From NCBI GenBank assembly GCA_004558955.1, contig SFZC01000057.1, positions 1 through 11,555 of the forward strand: a stretch of 11,555 nucleotides of DNA. Direction: 5' to 3'. This stretch comes from a bacterium (GTDB taxonomy: Bacteria; Cyanobacteriota; Vampirovibrionia; Gastranaerophilales; Gastranaerophilaceae). The translations under genes and the position numbers were made by a program. The notes below the pieces were generated by a model. That model made no database searches, was not told the DNA's origin, and worked only from the letters and a program-made list of their open reading frames with translations. The stretch's first letter is position 1; each line of letters opens with the position of its first letter. Positions 1-7,221 of this stretch are shown one piece after another.

Positions 1-217
1 GATAATTCCGAAAGGAATATCTAGTTTCTTTGCTAATTTTCTGCCGACGAGTTCGCCTGTTGACGTGATTTTATATGCGATTGAGGCAATGCCAAAAGGT
101 GCAAACCTTTCTGAAATTGCAAACAAAATTAAAGAAATCGCATATAAAATCACGTCAACAGGCGAACTCGTCGGCAGAAAATTAGCAAAGAAACTAGATA
201 TTCCTTTCGGAATTATC
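1..217. repeat. 82-bp perfect inverted repeat at the left end (fold-back)
   Basis: Bases 1-82 are the exact reverse complement of 136-217, with bases 83-135 as a 53-base loop. The pairing starts at the very first base of the window and fails at 83/135. The right-hand arm is good coding sequence of the DUF711 gene, whereas the left-hand arm is only its mirror. The likely reading is a fold-back chimera at a contig end, from library, amplification or assembly, and not a biological hairpin. Bases 1-82 should not be trusted as genomic context. Confidence 0.9.
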
Positions 218-760
218 GATCTTTCACTGGCACCGACACCTGCGGAAGGCGACAGTGTTGCGGGAATTTTTCAGGCAATGGGTTTAGAACATGCAGGGGC
301 TCACGGAACAACCGCCGCACTTGCGATGTTAAATGATGCGGTCAAAAAAGGCGGAATTATGGCAAGTTCACACGTTGGCGGATTGTCTGGAGCATTTATT
401 CCGGTATCTGAAGATGCGGGAATGATTGAAGCCGCAGAAAAAGGATATTTAACCTTCAACAAACTGGAAGCAATGACTTCGGTTTGTTCTGTAGGACTTG
501 ATATGATTGCAATTCCGGGTAAAACTCCTGTTGATACAATCGCTGGAATTATCGCCGATGAAATGGCAATCGGTATGATTAACAAAAAGACAACTGCGGT
601 CAGAATTATTCCCGCATACGGAAAAGATGTCGGGGATAAGATTTCTTATGGCGGACTTTTGGGCGAAGCTCCAATCATGCCTGTCAACGAGTTGTCTTCT
701 ACGGGCTTTGTAAGACGTGGCGGAAGAATTCCGGCTCCAATCCACAGCCTTAATAATTAA
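83..760 (+). CDS. DUF711/UPF0210 (PFL family) protein, C-terminal half only
   Basis: This is the C-terminal 225 residues of a DUF711 (UPF0210, 'PFL family') protein. Full members are about 450 residues, so the N-terminal half is missing at the contig end. The family is widespread and conserved but its biochemical role is not established. Recognisable blocks include IPFGIIDLSLAPTP, GDSVAGIFQAMGLE, GTTAALAMLNDAVKKGG, SHVGGLSGAFIPVSEDAGMI, SVGLDMIAIPG, ADEMAIGMINKKTTAVRIIP and the ending GGRIPAPIHS. The ATG at 65 is not the start. It lies in the mirrored arm of the fold-back, and reliable coding begins at about 83, where the frame reads EAMPKGANL. In other genomes the family often sits beside a small ACT-domain protein; none is visible here, and upstream sequence is absent. 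The stop is TAA. No terminator hairpin is evident after it. Confidence 0.9.
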   Translation, partial: EAMPKGANLSEIANKIKEIAYKITSTGELVGRKLAKKLDIPFGIIDLSLAPTPAEGDSVAGIFQAMGLEHAGAHGTTAALAMLNDAVKKGGIMASSHVGGLSGAFIPVSEDAGMIEAAEKGYLTFNKLEAMTSVCSVGLDMIAIPGKTPVDTIAGIIADEMAIGMINKKTTAVRIIPAYGKDVGDKISYGGLLGEAPIMPVNELSSTGFVRRGGRIPAPIHSLNN

Positions 761-811
761 TCAATTCAGACAACCCAAAATCCTTCAAAAGTATTATAAA
801 AATGAAAAATA

Positions 812-840
812 TTGAAAGAAAACAATGTTTTTGCTATAAT
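812..840 (+). promoter_or_regulatory. Strong sigma70-type promoter for the unknown gene pair
   Basis: A -35 TTGAAA (812-817), a 17-base spacer and a perfect -10 TATAAT (835-840), preceded by TG at 832-833 (extended -10). The predicted start is near 847, giving a leader of about 48 bases. A ribosome-binding site AAGGGA lies near 883-888, before the ATG at 895. This is the best consensus promoter in the window. Confidence 0.8.
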
Positions 841-847
841 TAATATG

Positions 848-864
848 GTATGTTAGCGACATAC
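848..864 (+). other. Small hairpin at the predicted mRNA 5' end
   Basis: GTATGT (848-853) and ACATAC (859-864) pair perfectly around a 5-base loop TAGCG. They lie exactly where the transcript from the 812-840 promoter should begin. It may act as a 5'-end stabilising stem; a dyad operator is the alternative. It is only 6 bp and could be chance. Confidence 0.35.
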
Positions 865-894
865 AATAAACACGGTTGTTAAAAGGGAATAGTT

Positions 895-1563
895 ATGGCA
901 ACACTTAACGAACTTGCAAACAAACTACAAGCATTTATCATTGAACAACAAGTTGACCCGCACAACTTGCGACAGTTGAGTGTGCATAGATATAACAATT
1001 TGAAATTAAAAATTGCCCAATTAAGTTACCCCAATATCATTGTTTGTATTGGGATTTCGGAAGCAACATATAACCTTGAAGACGGTTCAAAGGTAGATGG
1101 TGGTCTCGGACAAGATGAAAGATATGTTCGCAAATGGTTAGGGCGGAATTCAATTCTAAAAGAATTAAAAGAATTATACTATCAACTTACAGACCTTGTT
1201 TCCCTTGAGGAAGAAGTCCTTATGGAAGAGGAAGAACTCGAAGGTACGGCAGATGAAGCAAAAGAAGTTGACGTAAAGTTTAAAAAACGGAAACCTCTAT
1301 TACCTGAAAACTCACCTTTCCAAGAGTTTGAATATGACCCGTCTGAAGATACCGAAGTAAAAAAAGAGTACGAACAAAGCCTTCACAATCCGTCAATTCC
1401 GAAACTTCAACGATTTGAAGATTCTCCGGAACTTGAAGAATACAAAGGACCGGGAATACTCAAAACTTTGCAAGAAGCGGTTGCATTGTTTAATCTAAAT
1501 GATTTCATCAACGGAAAATATAAACACCGTTTTGGTAGCAACGACGAACAAGATGAGGAATAG
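895..1563 (+). CDS. Unknown protein, paralogue A (conserved N-domain, acidic linker)
   Basis: I do not recognise this 222-residue protein. It has three parts. Residues 1 to about 107 form a compact domain with the blocks MATLNELANKLQAF, RYNNLKLK, YPNIIVCIGISEATYN and LGQDERYVRKW. Residues of about 105-190 are a low-complexity, mostly acidic linker (EEEVLMEEEELEG). A short C-terminal stretch contains LNDFINGKYKHRFG and an acidic end. There is no signal peptide or membrane segment, so it is probably cytoplasmic. The N-domain is about 60% identical by hand count to the next gene, so the two are a tandem duplication. The ATG is supported by AAGGGA 7-8 bases upstream and by the same MATLNELA start in the paralogue. 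It is first in a two-gene unit behind a strong promoter, so substantial expression is likely. The stop is TAG. Confidence 0.85.
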   Translation: MATLNELANKLQAFIIEQQVDPHNLRQLSVHRYNNLKLKIAQLSYPNIIVCIGISEATYNLEDGSKVDGGLGQDERYVRKWLGRNSILKELKELYYQLTDLVSLEEEVLMEEEELEGTADEAKEVDVKFKKRKPLLPENSPFQEFEYDPSEDTEVKKEYEQSLHNPSIPKLQRFEDSPELEEYKGPGILKTLQEAVALFNLNDFINGKYKHRFGSNDEQDEE

Positions 1564-1591
1564 AATTTTTTAATTCTGACAAGGATAACAC

Positions 1592-2278
1592 ATGGCAACA
1601 TTAAATGAATTAGCTGTAAAATTACAATCCTATATCATAAACACTCAAATGGACGGCAGAAACAGACGAAGCCTTAACAAAAGCCGTTATAACAATTTGA
1701 AACTAAAAGTAAATACGGGGCTTGAATACCCGAATATTGTCGTGACTATCGGAATTTCGGAAGCCACCTACAACGTTGATGCAGGAACAAAAACTGACGG
1801 AAGTTTAGGTCCTGACGAGGTTTATGTTTACAAATGGATAACAAATCCATACATTGCACCCGCCTTGAAAGAAATCTATCTTCAAGCAACAGAACTTGTA
1901 AACCTTGAAGAAGAACAGGAAGAAATTAAGGAAGAACTTGAAGACGAATTAAAGCAAGCCGCAGAAGGTCAAGCGGGCGAAAGTGACATTGACACCCGAC
2001 CTTCAAGAAGGTCAAAAAAGAATTTCCGTAGCCTTATGATGCCTGTAGCCTTGCAACATCCTGAACTTGAGGAAGAAAAATTCCCGACAGGTAAAAAGCA
2101 CAAAAATAAACTGGGCGAACTTGAAGAAGGCGATGAGGTTTACGAAAACGGCGAGGTATATTCTGAAAACAGCGATTTAGAAGTTTATCAGGAACAAAAA
2201 CTTGAATCGCTCGAAGAAGAATCAAAAAAATCCGATTTTATTAACTTTATCAGGAACTCTTTTGGTAAAAAACACTAA
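1592..2278 (+). CDS. Unknown protein, paralogue B (tandem duplicate of the gene upstream)
   Basis: A 228-residue protein of unknown function, paralogous to the gene ending 28 bases upstream. The shared N-domain (residues 1 to about 108) shows MATLNELAVKLQSY, RYNNLKLK, YPNIVVTIGISEATYN and LGPDEVYVYKW. It is followed by a long, very acidic linker (LEEEQEEIKEELEDELKQ) with a basic patch (RPSRRSKKNFR), a second acidic stretch, and a C-terminal tail KSDFINFIRNSFGKKH. That tail shares a DFIN-x5/6-FG pattern with paralogue A, while the linkers do not align. AAGGA at 1581-1585 lies 6 bases before the ATG. The short gap and shared promoter suggest co-transcription. Its TAA stop overlaps the TAG stop of the convergent uvrC by 4 bp (2275-2278). 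No signal peptide or transmembrane segment is seen. Confidence 0.85.
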   Translation: MATLNELAVKLQSYIINTQMDGRNRRSLNKSRYNNLKLKVNTGLEYPNIVVTIGISEATYNVDAGTKTDGSLGPDEVYVYKWITNPYIAPALKEIYLQATELVNLEEEQEEIKEELEDELKQAAEGQAGESDIDTRPSRRSKKNFRSLMMPVALQHPELEEEKFPTGKKHKNKLGELEEGDEVYENGEVYSENSDLEVYQEQKLESLEEESKKSDFINFIRNSFGKKH

Positions 2279-3945
2279 TTTTCGCTCGGTTTTATTACAC
2301 TTTTTGAACGTAACTTTCTGTGATAAGTTATGGCAAATCTGTGTGCCTCATCTCTTATTCTTTGAATTAAAAACAACGCCCCTGAGGCTCTCGGTAGCAT
2401 AATTGACACAGGATTATTCGGCAAAAATACTTCTTCCTGTTGTTTTGCCAAACTTACAAAATCAATACCCGTCACCCCGAGTTCTTCAACAATCTGCATA
2501 ACGCTTGATAATTGCCCCTTACCGCCGTCAATTATAATTAAATCAGGCTTTTCCCAACCTTTTTCATCTAATCTTGACAGTCGTCTTGTCAAAACCTCTT
2601 TCATTGAAAGAAAATCATCGGGTTTTCCTTCAGTTGATTTGACCTTGAATTTCCTGTATTCCGATTTCTTGCTCAATCCGTTGATAAATGTAACCATAGA
2701 AGCAACGGTATTTGTCCCCTGAATATGCGAAATATCGTAACATTCCATTCGATAAGGGAAATTATTAAGATGTAATTTTTCCTTCAAATACGAGCCGATA
2801 TAATTAAAATCGTCACGAATTTGTGTCATCTTGGTAAGTTTTGCATTATCTAAAATTACTCGGGAATTTTTGTCGGCAAGTGCTTGAAGCTCCTTGCCTT
2901 TTGTGGATTTTCCGTAACTTATTTTAACTTTTTTACCGGAAATTATATTGAGCCATTCCTCATACAGTGCTTTTTCACCGATATTTTCCAACTCATTTGA
3001 TACAATTCGGTCAGGAAATTCCAAAGACAAAGTGTTGTAGTACTCCTTGAAAAAAGTCGCAAAAAATTCAGTCTTGTCGTTTTCTTCAACCTCGTAGGTA
3101 AAATCTTTTTTGTCTATCAAACGCCCTTCTCTAATCATCATGATTACGATTGCCAAAATTCCGTCCTCGTGTTGAAGCGAAATAATATCTTCGTTCAATT
3201 TAGTATTTTCATAGACAACTTTTTGTTTTTCGAGAGTCGTTTTCAAATCCAAATAACTGTCACGCAACCTTGCGGCTTTTTCAAACTGTTCTGAATTCGA
3301 ATATTTTTGAATTTGTGCCATTAATTGTTTCATCAATTCTGATTGTTTACCCGATAAAAACAATTCCGCCTGATGAACAATCGCTTTATATTCTTCACTT
3401 GTCACCATATTTTGACAAGGTGCAAGACATTTGCCGATATGGTAGTAAAGACACGGTCTTGACTTAAATTTCGGCACTTTGCACTGTCTTAACGGAAAGA
3501 TTTTTTTCAAAAAGTCCAAAGTTGAGTGCATTGCTCGAATATTCGTATAAGGCCCGTAATATTTACCTTTTTCCTGATTAATATTTCGCTTGCGGACAAT
3601 CTGAATTCGTGGAAAATCCTCATTCGTCACAAGAAAATACGGATATTTTTTGTCATCTTTTAATAAAATATTGTAACGTGGTTTATGTTTTTTAATTAAA
3701 TGACTTTCCAAAATCAACGCTTCAACTTCGGTATTTGTTATAATATATTCCAAATGGTCAATTTGAGAAACCAAAATATTAACCTTGACACTGTCGTGAT
3801 GTTTTCGGTTAAAATACGACTTGACACGGCGTTTCAGAATTTTTGCCTTGCCGACATAAATAATCTCATTATCGGCATTATAATAAATATAACAACCGGG
3901 TAATTCGGGCAATAATTTCAAACTTTCTTTTAGTTTCTCATTCAT
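2275..3945 (-). CDS. uvrC: UvrABC excinuclease subunit C lacking the C-terminal HhH domain
   Basis: UvrC makes both incisions in nucleotide excision repair after UvrA/UvrB damage recognition. In the 556 residues visible: a GIY-YIG nuclease domain (GCYIYYN...IIYVGKAK, residues 17-34, then KRRVKSYF and EVEALILESHLIKKHKPRYN); the four iron-sulfur cysteines C155, C165, C173 and C177 (RQC...RPCLYYHIGKCLAPC); a UVR motif (EQFEKAARLRD); and the RNase H-like domain with CYDISHIQG (D404), IIIDGGKGQL (D473) and RDEAHRFAITYHR. The protein stops at KLRSKSVIKPSEN, just where the tandem helix-hairpin-helix domain normally begins; family members are usually about 600 residues. The start was set at ATG 3945, where the GIY-YIG homology begins. 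Extending to 4083 would run through the promoter and the divergent gene. No Shine-Dalgarno is present and the -10 ends 6 nt before the ATG, so translation is probably leaderless. Confidence 0.95.
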   Translation of the reverse strand: MNEKLKESLKLLPELPGCYIYYNADNEIIYVGKAKILKRRVKSYFNRKHHDSVKVNILVSQIDHLEYIITNTEVEALILESHLIKKHKPRYNILLKDDKKYPYFLVTNEDFPRIQIVRKRNINQEKGKYYGPYTNIRAMHSTLDFLKKIFPLRQCKVPKFKSRPCLYYHIGKCLAPCQNMVTSEEYKAIVHQAELFLSGKQSELMKQLMAQIQKYSNSEQFEKAARLRDSYLDLKTTLEKQKVVYENTKLNEDIISLQHEDGILAIVIMMIREGRLIDKKDFTYEVEENDKTEFFATFFKEYYNTLSLEFPDRIVSNELENIGEKALYEEWLNIISGKKVKISYGKSTKGKELQALADKNSRVILDNAKLTKMTQIRDDFNYIGSYLKEKLHLNNFPYRMECYDISHIQGTNTVASMVTFINGLSKKSEYRKFKVKSTEGKPDDFLSMKEVLTRRLSRLDEKGWEKPDLIIIDGGKGQLSSVMQIVEELGVTGIDFVSLAKQQEEVFLPNNPVSIMLPRASGALFLIQRIRDEAHRFAITYHRKLRSKSVIKPSEN

Positions 3946-3951
3946 AGGTAA

Positions 3952-3960
3952 ATTATAACA
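3952..3960 (-). promoter_or_regulatory. Extended -10 promoter of uvrC, predicted leaderless
   Basis: On the minus strand the sequence reads TGTTATAAT, then 6 bases, then the ATG at 3945. Transcription should therefore begin at or within a base of the start codon. The -35 is poor: the nearest candidate, TTGAAG (3983-3978), has a 20-base spacer, so the TG extension probably carries recognition. Confidence 0.65.
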
Positions 3961-3987
3961 TATTTTAGACAAAAGTTCTTCAATAAC

Positions 3988-4016
3988 TTGCCGTAATCGA
4001 CAATTTTTGCTACGCT
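3988..4016 (+). promoter_or_regulatory. Promoter of the metallophosphoesterase gene
   Basis: TTGCCG (3988-3993), a 17-base spacer and TACGCT (4011-4016), with TGC directly before the -10. It is weaker than the other promoters but has the same extended -10 layout. It is divergent from the uvrC promoter within a 99-base intergenic region. The predicted start is near 4023, upstream of the AAGGAGA ribosome-binding site (4034-4040). Confidence 0.5.
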
Positions 4017-4044
4017 GAAATTGAACAAAACAAAAGGAGAGTTT

Positions 4045-5496
4045 GTGCAGACAAACATTTACGCAATAACTGATTCCCACCAAGAAAGCAGAAATCTCGG
4101 ACTTTTACTCAGCGGAATTTATAATTTTGAAAAAGATAACAAAACCCCGTTTTTAGTATTAGATGCGGGGGATTTGTTCAAGGGAATTTATGACAAAAAT
4201 TTGTCAGTAAATGCTTATATAAAACTTAAACAACTCCTTCCAAACGCTCAAATCTTAATAACCGTTGGGAATAACGATTTCGGATTTACCAAACAGGATT
4301 TTGAATTTTTAAAACAAACAATTCAGAAATTTGAACAAGCGGGAATAAATGTAGTCTGTTCAAATATTATTGAAATTAAAACAGGACAAAATGCAAACTG
4401 GGTTAATCAATATAAAATCTTGGAAATAAATCGTCAAAAATTCCTGATTACGGGCTTTTGCCTGAATAATTCCTGTGCAAAAAAATTCGGCTACAACATG
4501 CTTTCCCCTCAAGAAGGTTTGACAAAACTTTTGGGAAAAATCACGGAACCTTATGACAAAATTCTTCTTCTAAACCACCATTGGCTGACGGAAAGCGAAA
4601 AATTATACCAATTTGCAAAATCTCAAAATACAAATATAGATTTGATTATCGGCGGACATGAACACTCCCCGATGCACCCTGATTACACAAATAACATCTA
4701 TTATCCGCTATCTTTTGCTCGTGCAATGTACAAAATTGATTTTGATACAAAGGTGGAAAAAGTCGAAAATATCAAGGTGGAAAATTTGTCTTTTATTCCC
4801 GATATTGAACAACCGATTTTGGAATACGAAAATAAAACGTGTTTAACAAAAGTTCTTTCCAAAAGATTATTGAATTTGCCCAAAACCTATTCGGAAGCCT
4901 GCCCTTTGGGAACTTTTATCTCAGACAAAATGAAAGAGGTCGGACATACAGATATCGCCTTCCATTCAACAGGATTTACGATGTATTCGCTCAAAACTTG
5001 TGAAAGCAAAACAATCACAAAATACGACCTGATGAAGGTAATGTGTGCATCTTCAACACTTGAAAAAATAGAAATTACAACAGAACAATTATTGAAAGTT
5101 TTTGAAAATGCGGGAAGCCTCAGAATGTACAATGACAGAGGAAATGCAAGATTTTTACAATGCTCTCAAAATGTAAAAATTACAGGCAAAGGAAACGAAA
5201 AAGATAAAACTTATAAAATCGTTCAAATTGAAATCAACGGCGAAAAATTATTAAACGAAAACTCAGAACCTATCGATAAAAACAGGATTTTCACCTGTAC
5301 GATTGACCCGTATATAGGTTCGGGCGAACAAAATTTTGAGATTTTAAAAGATATACCTAAAACAAAAGTTTTGACAAAAGACGGAACACCGATTAAAATT
5401 AATGACCTTTTTTATAATTCCGTTATTTGCGAAAACAAAAATCCGAAATTAATCGCTCCGACAGATTACCCAAGCTATGTGTGGACAGACATTTAA
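4045..5496 (+). CDS. 5'-nucleotidase-like metallophosphoesterase with altered active site
   Basis: A 483-residue protein with the two-domain plan of UshA-type 5'-nucleotidases. The N-terminal calcineurin-like domain shows TDSH (D10, H12), LDAGDLF (D43), VGNNDFGF (N76), LLLNHHW (H178/H179) and IIGGHEHS (H205, H207), a near-complete dimetal ligand set. The C-terminal 5'-nucleotidase domain begins near EACPLGTFISDKM. Two usual features are changed: GNHE/D reads GNND, so the catalytic His is Asn77, and the C-domain substrate loop (often NGGIR) reads HSTGFTMY. UshA is periplasmic, but no signal peptide is seen, so a cytoplasmic location is inferred. I chose GTG 4045 because AAGGAGA (4034-4040) sits 4-5 bases upstream; an in-frame TTG at 4021 lies before that site. 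The gene is divergent from uvrC and 69 bases upstream of ndk. The substrate is unknown and reduced or altered activity is possible. Confidence 0.85.
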   Translation: MQTNIYAITDSHQESRNLGLLLSGIYNFEKDNKTPFLVLDAGDLFKGIYDKNLSVNAYIKLKQLLPNAQILITVGNNDFGFTKQDFEFLKQTIQKFEQAGINVVCSNIIEIKTGQNANWVNQYKILEINRQKFLITGFCLNNSCAKKFGYNMLSPQEGLTKLLGKITEPYDKILLLNHHWLTESEKLYQFAKSQNTNIDLIIGGHEHSPMHPDYTNNIYYPLSFARAMYKIDFDTKVEKVENIKVENLSFIPDIEQPILEYENKTCLTKVLSKRLLNLPKTYSEACPLGTFISDKMKEVGHTDIAFHSTGFTMYSLKTCESKTITKYDLMKVMCASSTLEKIEITTEQLLKVFENAGSLRMYNDRGNARFLQCSQNVKITGKGNEKDKTYKIVQIEINGEKLLNENSEPIDKNRIFTCTIDPYIGSGEQNFEILKDIPKTKVLTKDGTPIKINDLFYNSVICENKNPKLIAPTDYPSYVWTDI

Positions 5497-5504
5497 CGAA
5501 AAAG

Positions 5505-5532
5505 GTGCAAAATAATATTTTTATGTTACAAT
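5505..5532 (+). promoter_or_regulatory. Promoter for ndk-tgt
   Basis: GTGCAA (5505-5510), a 16-base spacer and TACAAT (5527-5532), with TGT immediately before the -10 (extended -10). It is followed by a short leader and a strong ribosome-binding site AGGAG (5554-5558), 7 bases before the ATG at 5566. Confidence 0.6.
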
Positions 5533-5565
5533 CGGCATATATACACATATAAGAGGAGAATACTT

Positions 5566-6039
5566 ATGCACACTGAAGAAAGAACTTTTATTGCAGTAAA
5601 ACCTGACGGAGTTCAAAGAGGACTAATCGGAGAAGTTATCAAAAGATTTGAAGCAAAAGGGTTTAAAGTAATCGGGTTGAAAATGCTTAACGTTTCGTCA
5701 GAACAAGCGGCAGCACACTATGCGGAACACTTTGGCAAACCGTTCTACCCAAGACTTATCCAATATATTCAAAGCGGTCCTATCGTTGCCATGGTAATTC
5801 AAGGCTACAACGCAGTTGCAGGAGCAAGACACCTTATGGGATCTACTGACCCTAACCAAGCAGAAGTAGGTACAATCAGAGCAGATTTTGCACAAGTAAA
5901 AGAATACAATATCGTACACGGTTCGGATTCTGTTGAAAGTGCAGAAAGAGAAATCGCTATCTACTTCAACGAAAACGAACTTTTCCCTGACGGGAAATGT
6001 ATGTCAGAATTAGTAATTGAAAATTTAGATGCGGAATAA
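5566..6039 (+). CDS. ndk: Nucleoside diphosphate kinase
   Basis: Transfers the gamma-phosphate of ATP to nucleoside diphosphates through a phosphohistidine intermediate, balancing cytoplasmic (d)NTP pools. The 157-residue protein carries RTFIAVKPDGVQRGLIGE at the N-terminus (K12), the segment HYAEHFGKPFYPRLIQYI, SGPIVAMVIQG, the ARHLMGSTDP and GTIRADF nucleotide-binding blocks, and the active site NIVHGSDS with catalytic H118. It is slightly longer than the typical 140-150 residues because of a C-terminal tail. The start ATG is set by AGGAG 7 bases upstream. It is followed after 26 bases by tgt on the same strand, with no promoter seen between them, so the two are probably co-transcribed. Confidence 0.97.
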   Translation: MHTEERTFIAVKPDGVQRGLIGEVIKRFEAKGFKVIGLKMLNVSSEQAAAHYAEHFGKPFYPRLIQYIQSGPIVAMVIQGYNAVAGARHLMGSTDPNQAEVGTIRADFAQVKEYNIVHGSDSVESAEREIAIYFNENELFPDGKCMSELVIENLDAE

Positions 6040-6065
6040 ATTGCAATTCCACACGGGAAACACAA

Positions 6066-7187
6066 ATGGAAGAAAAAGATTATTTTAGCTACGAATTAAT
6101 ACATGAAGATGCTCAAACAGGTGCCAGAGCAGGGATTTTAACCACCCCGCACGGAAAAATTGAAACACCTATTTTCATGCCTGTCGGTACAAATTCGGCA
6201 GTAAAATCTCTAACCTGCGACCAAATAAAAGACACGGGTGCTCAAATAATCTTGGGGAACTCTTACCACTTGTACCTTAGGGCTGGTGATGAAAGAATAC
6301 ACGATTTCGGCGGGATTCACGGTTGGATGAACTGGGACAAACCTGTTTTGACGGATTCGGGCGGGTTTCAAGTGTTTTCACTCGGACATTTGAACAAAAT
6401 TACCGAAGACGGTGTAGAATTTCAAGACCCTAAAAACGGTACTCGTCACTACATTTCACCTGAAATTTCAATGAAAATTCAGCAAAATATCGGAGCAGAC
6501 ATCATAATGGCATTTGACCAATGTGCTCCTTATCCTTGTGACTATGAAACCGCAAAAGCCGCAATGGAACGGACTCACAGATGGTTAGAACGTTGTGTTA
6601 AAGCAAAAACAAACCCGAAACAAGCACTTTTCCCAATTGTTCAGGGTGCATTTTTTGATGACCTGAGAAAAGAAAGTGCAAGGGTAATTTCAACCTTTGA
6701 TGCGGTCGGTTATGCTATCGGCGGCGTTAGTGTCGGTGAACCTACAGACATCAAAAACCACTTCACCGAACTTGTTGCTCCGCTTTTGCCAAAATACAAA
6801 CCTCGTTATCTTATGGGAGTTGGCACACCTGAAGATTTGCTCAACGGAATAAAATTCGGAGTTGATATGTTTGACTGTGTTCTTCCGACAAGAAACGCTC
6901 GTCACGGCTCTTTCTTCACTTGGAACGGCAAAGCAAATATTAAAAACGAAAAATACAAAGATGACCACGCTCCGTTAGTCGAAGGTTGCGATTGCTATGC
7001 GTGCAGAAACCACTCAAGAGCCTACATCAGACATCTTTGGAAGTGCCAGGAAGCAACTGCTTCAACACTTTTGTCAATTCATAACATAAAATTCCTGGTA
7101 GATTTTGCAAAAAAATGCCGTCAAGCGATTTTGGAAGACCGATACCTTGATTTTTACAATGAACATTATGATAACTTAATAAAATAA
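6066..7187 (+). CDS. tgt: tRNA-guanine transglycosylase
   Basis: Exchanges guanine-34 in GUN anticodons (Asp, Asn, His, Tyr tRNAs) for the queuosine precursor preQ1. The 373-residue length is normal. It has TDSGGFQVFSL (D97, base binding and general acid/base), MAFDQCAPYP, the substrate-pocket loop IGGVSVGE, and YLMGVGTPEDLLNGIKFGVDMFDCVLPTRNAR with nucleophile D270. The zinc site is complete: C308, C310, C313 and H339 (C-x-C-x2-C-x25-H). The ATG lies 26 bases after ndk, with only a weak GGGAAA upstream (6055-6060), which suits translation in an operon. No other queuosine biosynthesis gene is present in the window. Confidence 0.97.
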   Translation: MEEKDYFSYELIHEDAQTGARAGILTTPHGKIETPIFMPVGTNSAVKSLTCDQIKDTGAQIILGNSYHLYLRAGDERIHDFGGIHGWMNWDKPVLTDSGGFQVFSLGHLNKITEDGVEFQDPKNGTRHYISPEISMKIQQNIGADIIMAFDQCAPYPCDYETAKAAMERTHRWLERCVKAKTNPKQALFPIVQGAFFDDLRKESARVISTFDAVGYAIGGVSVGEPTDIKNHFTELVAPLLPKYKPRYLMGVGTPEDLLNGIKFGVDMFDCVLPTRNARHGSFFTWNGKANIKNEKYKDDHAPLVEGCDCYACRNHSRAYIRHLWKCQEATASTLLSIHNIKFLVDFAKKCRQAILEDRYLDFYNEHYDNLIK

Positions 7188-7206
7188 CACTCGTTTTTCA
7201 AATTTT

Positions 7207-7215
7207 TGTTATAAT
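7207..7215 (+). promoter_or_regulatory. Extended -10 promoter of the acyltransferase, predicted leaderless
   Basis: TGTTATAAT at 7207-7215, then 6 bases, then the ATG at 7222. No Shine-Dalgarno and no clear -35 is visible. It lies in the 34-base gap after tgt. The core is identical to the uvrC promoter, including the 6-base distance to ATG. Confidence 0.65.
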
Positions 7216-7221
7216 ACAAGC

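Noticed and set aside
3946..4083. N-terminal extension of UvrC to position 4083
   Set aside because: The extra 46 residues have no UvrC similarity, overlap the divergent gene and lie upstream of the uvrC -10 element.
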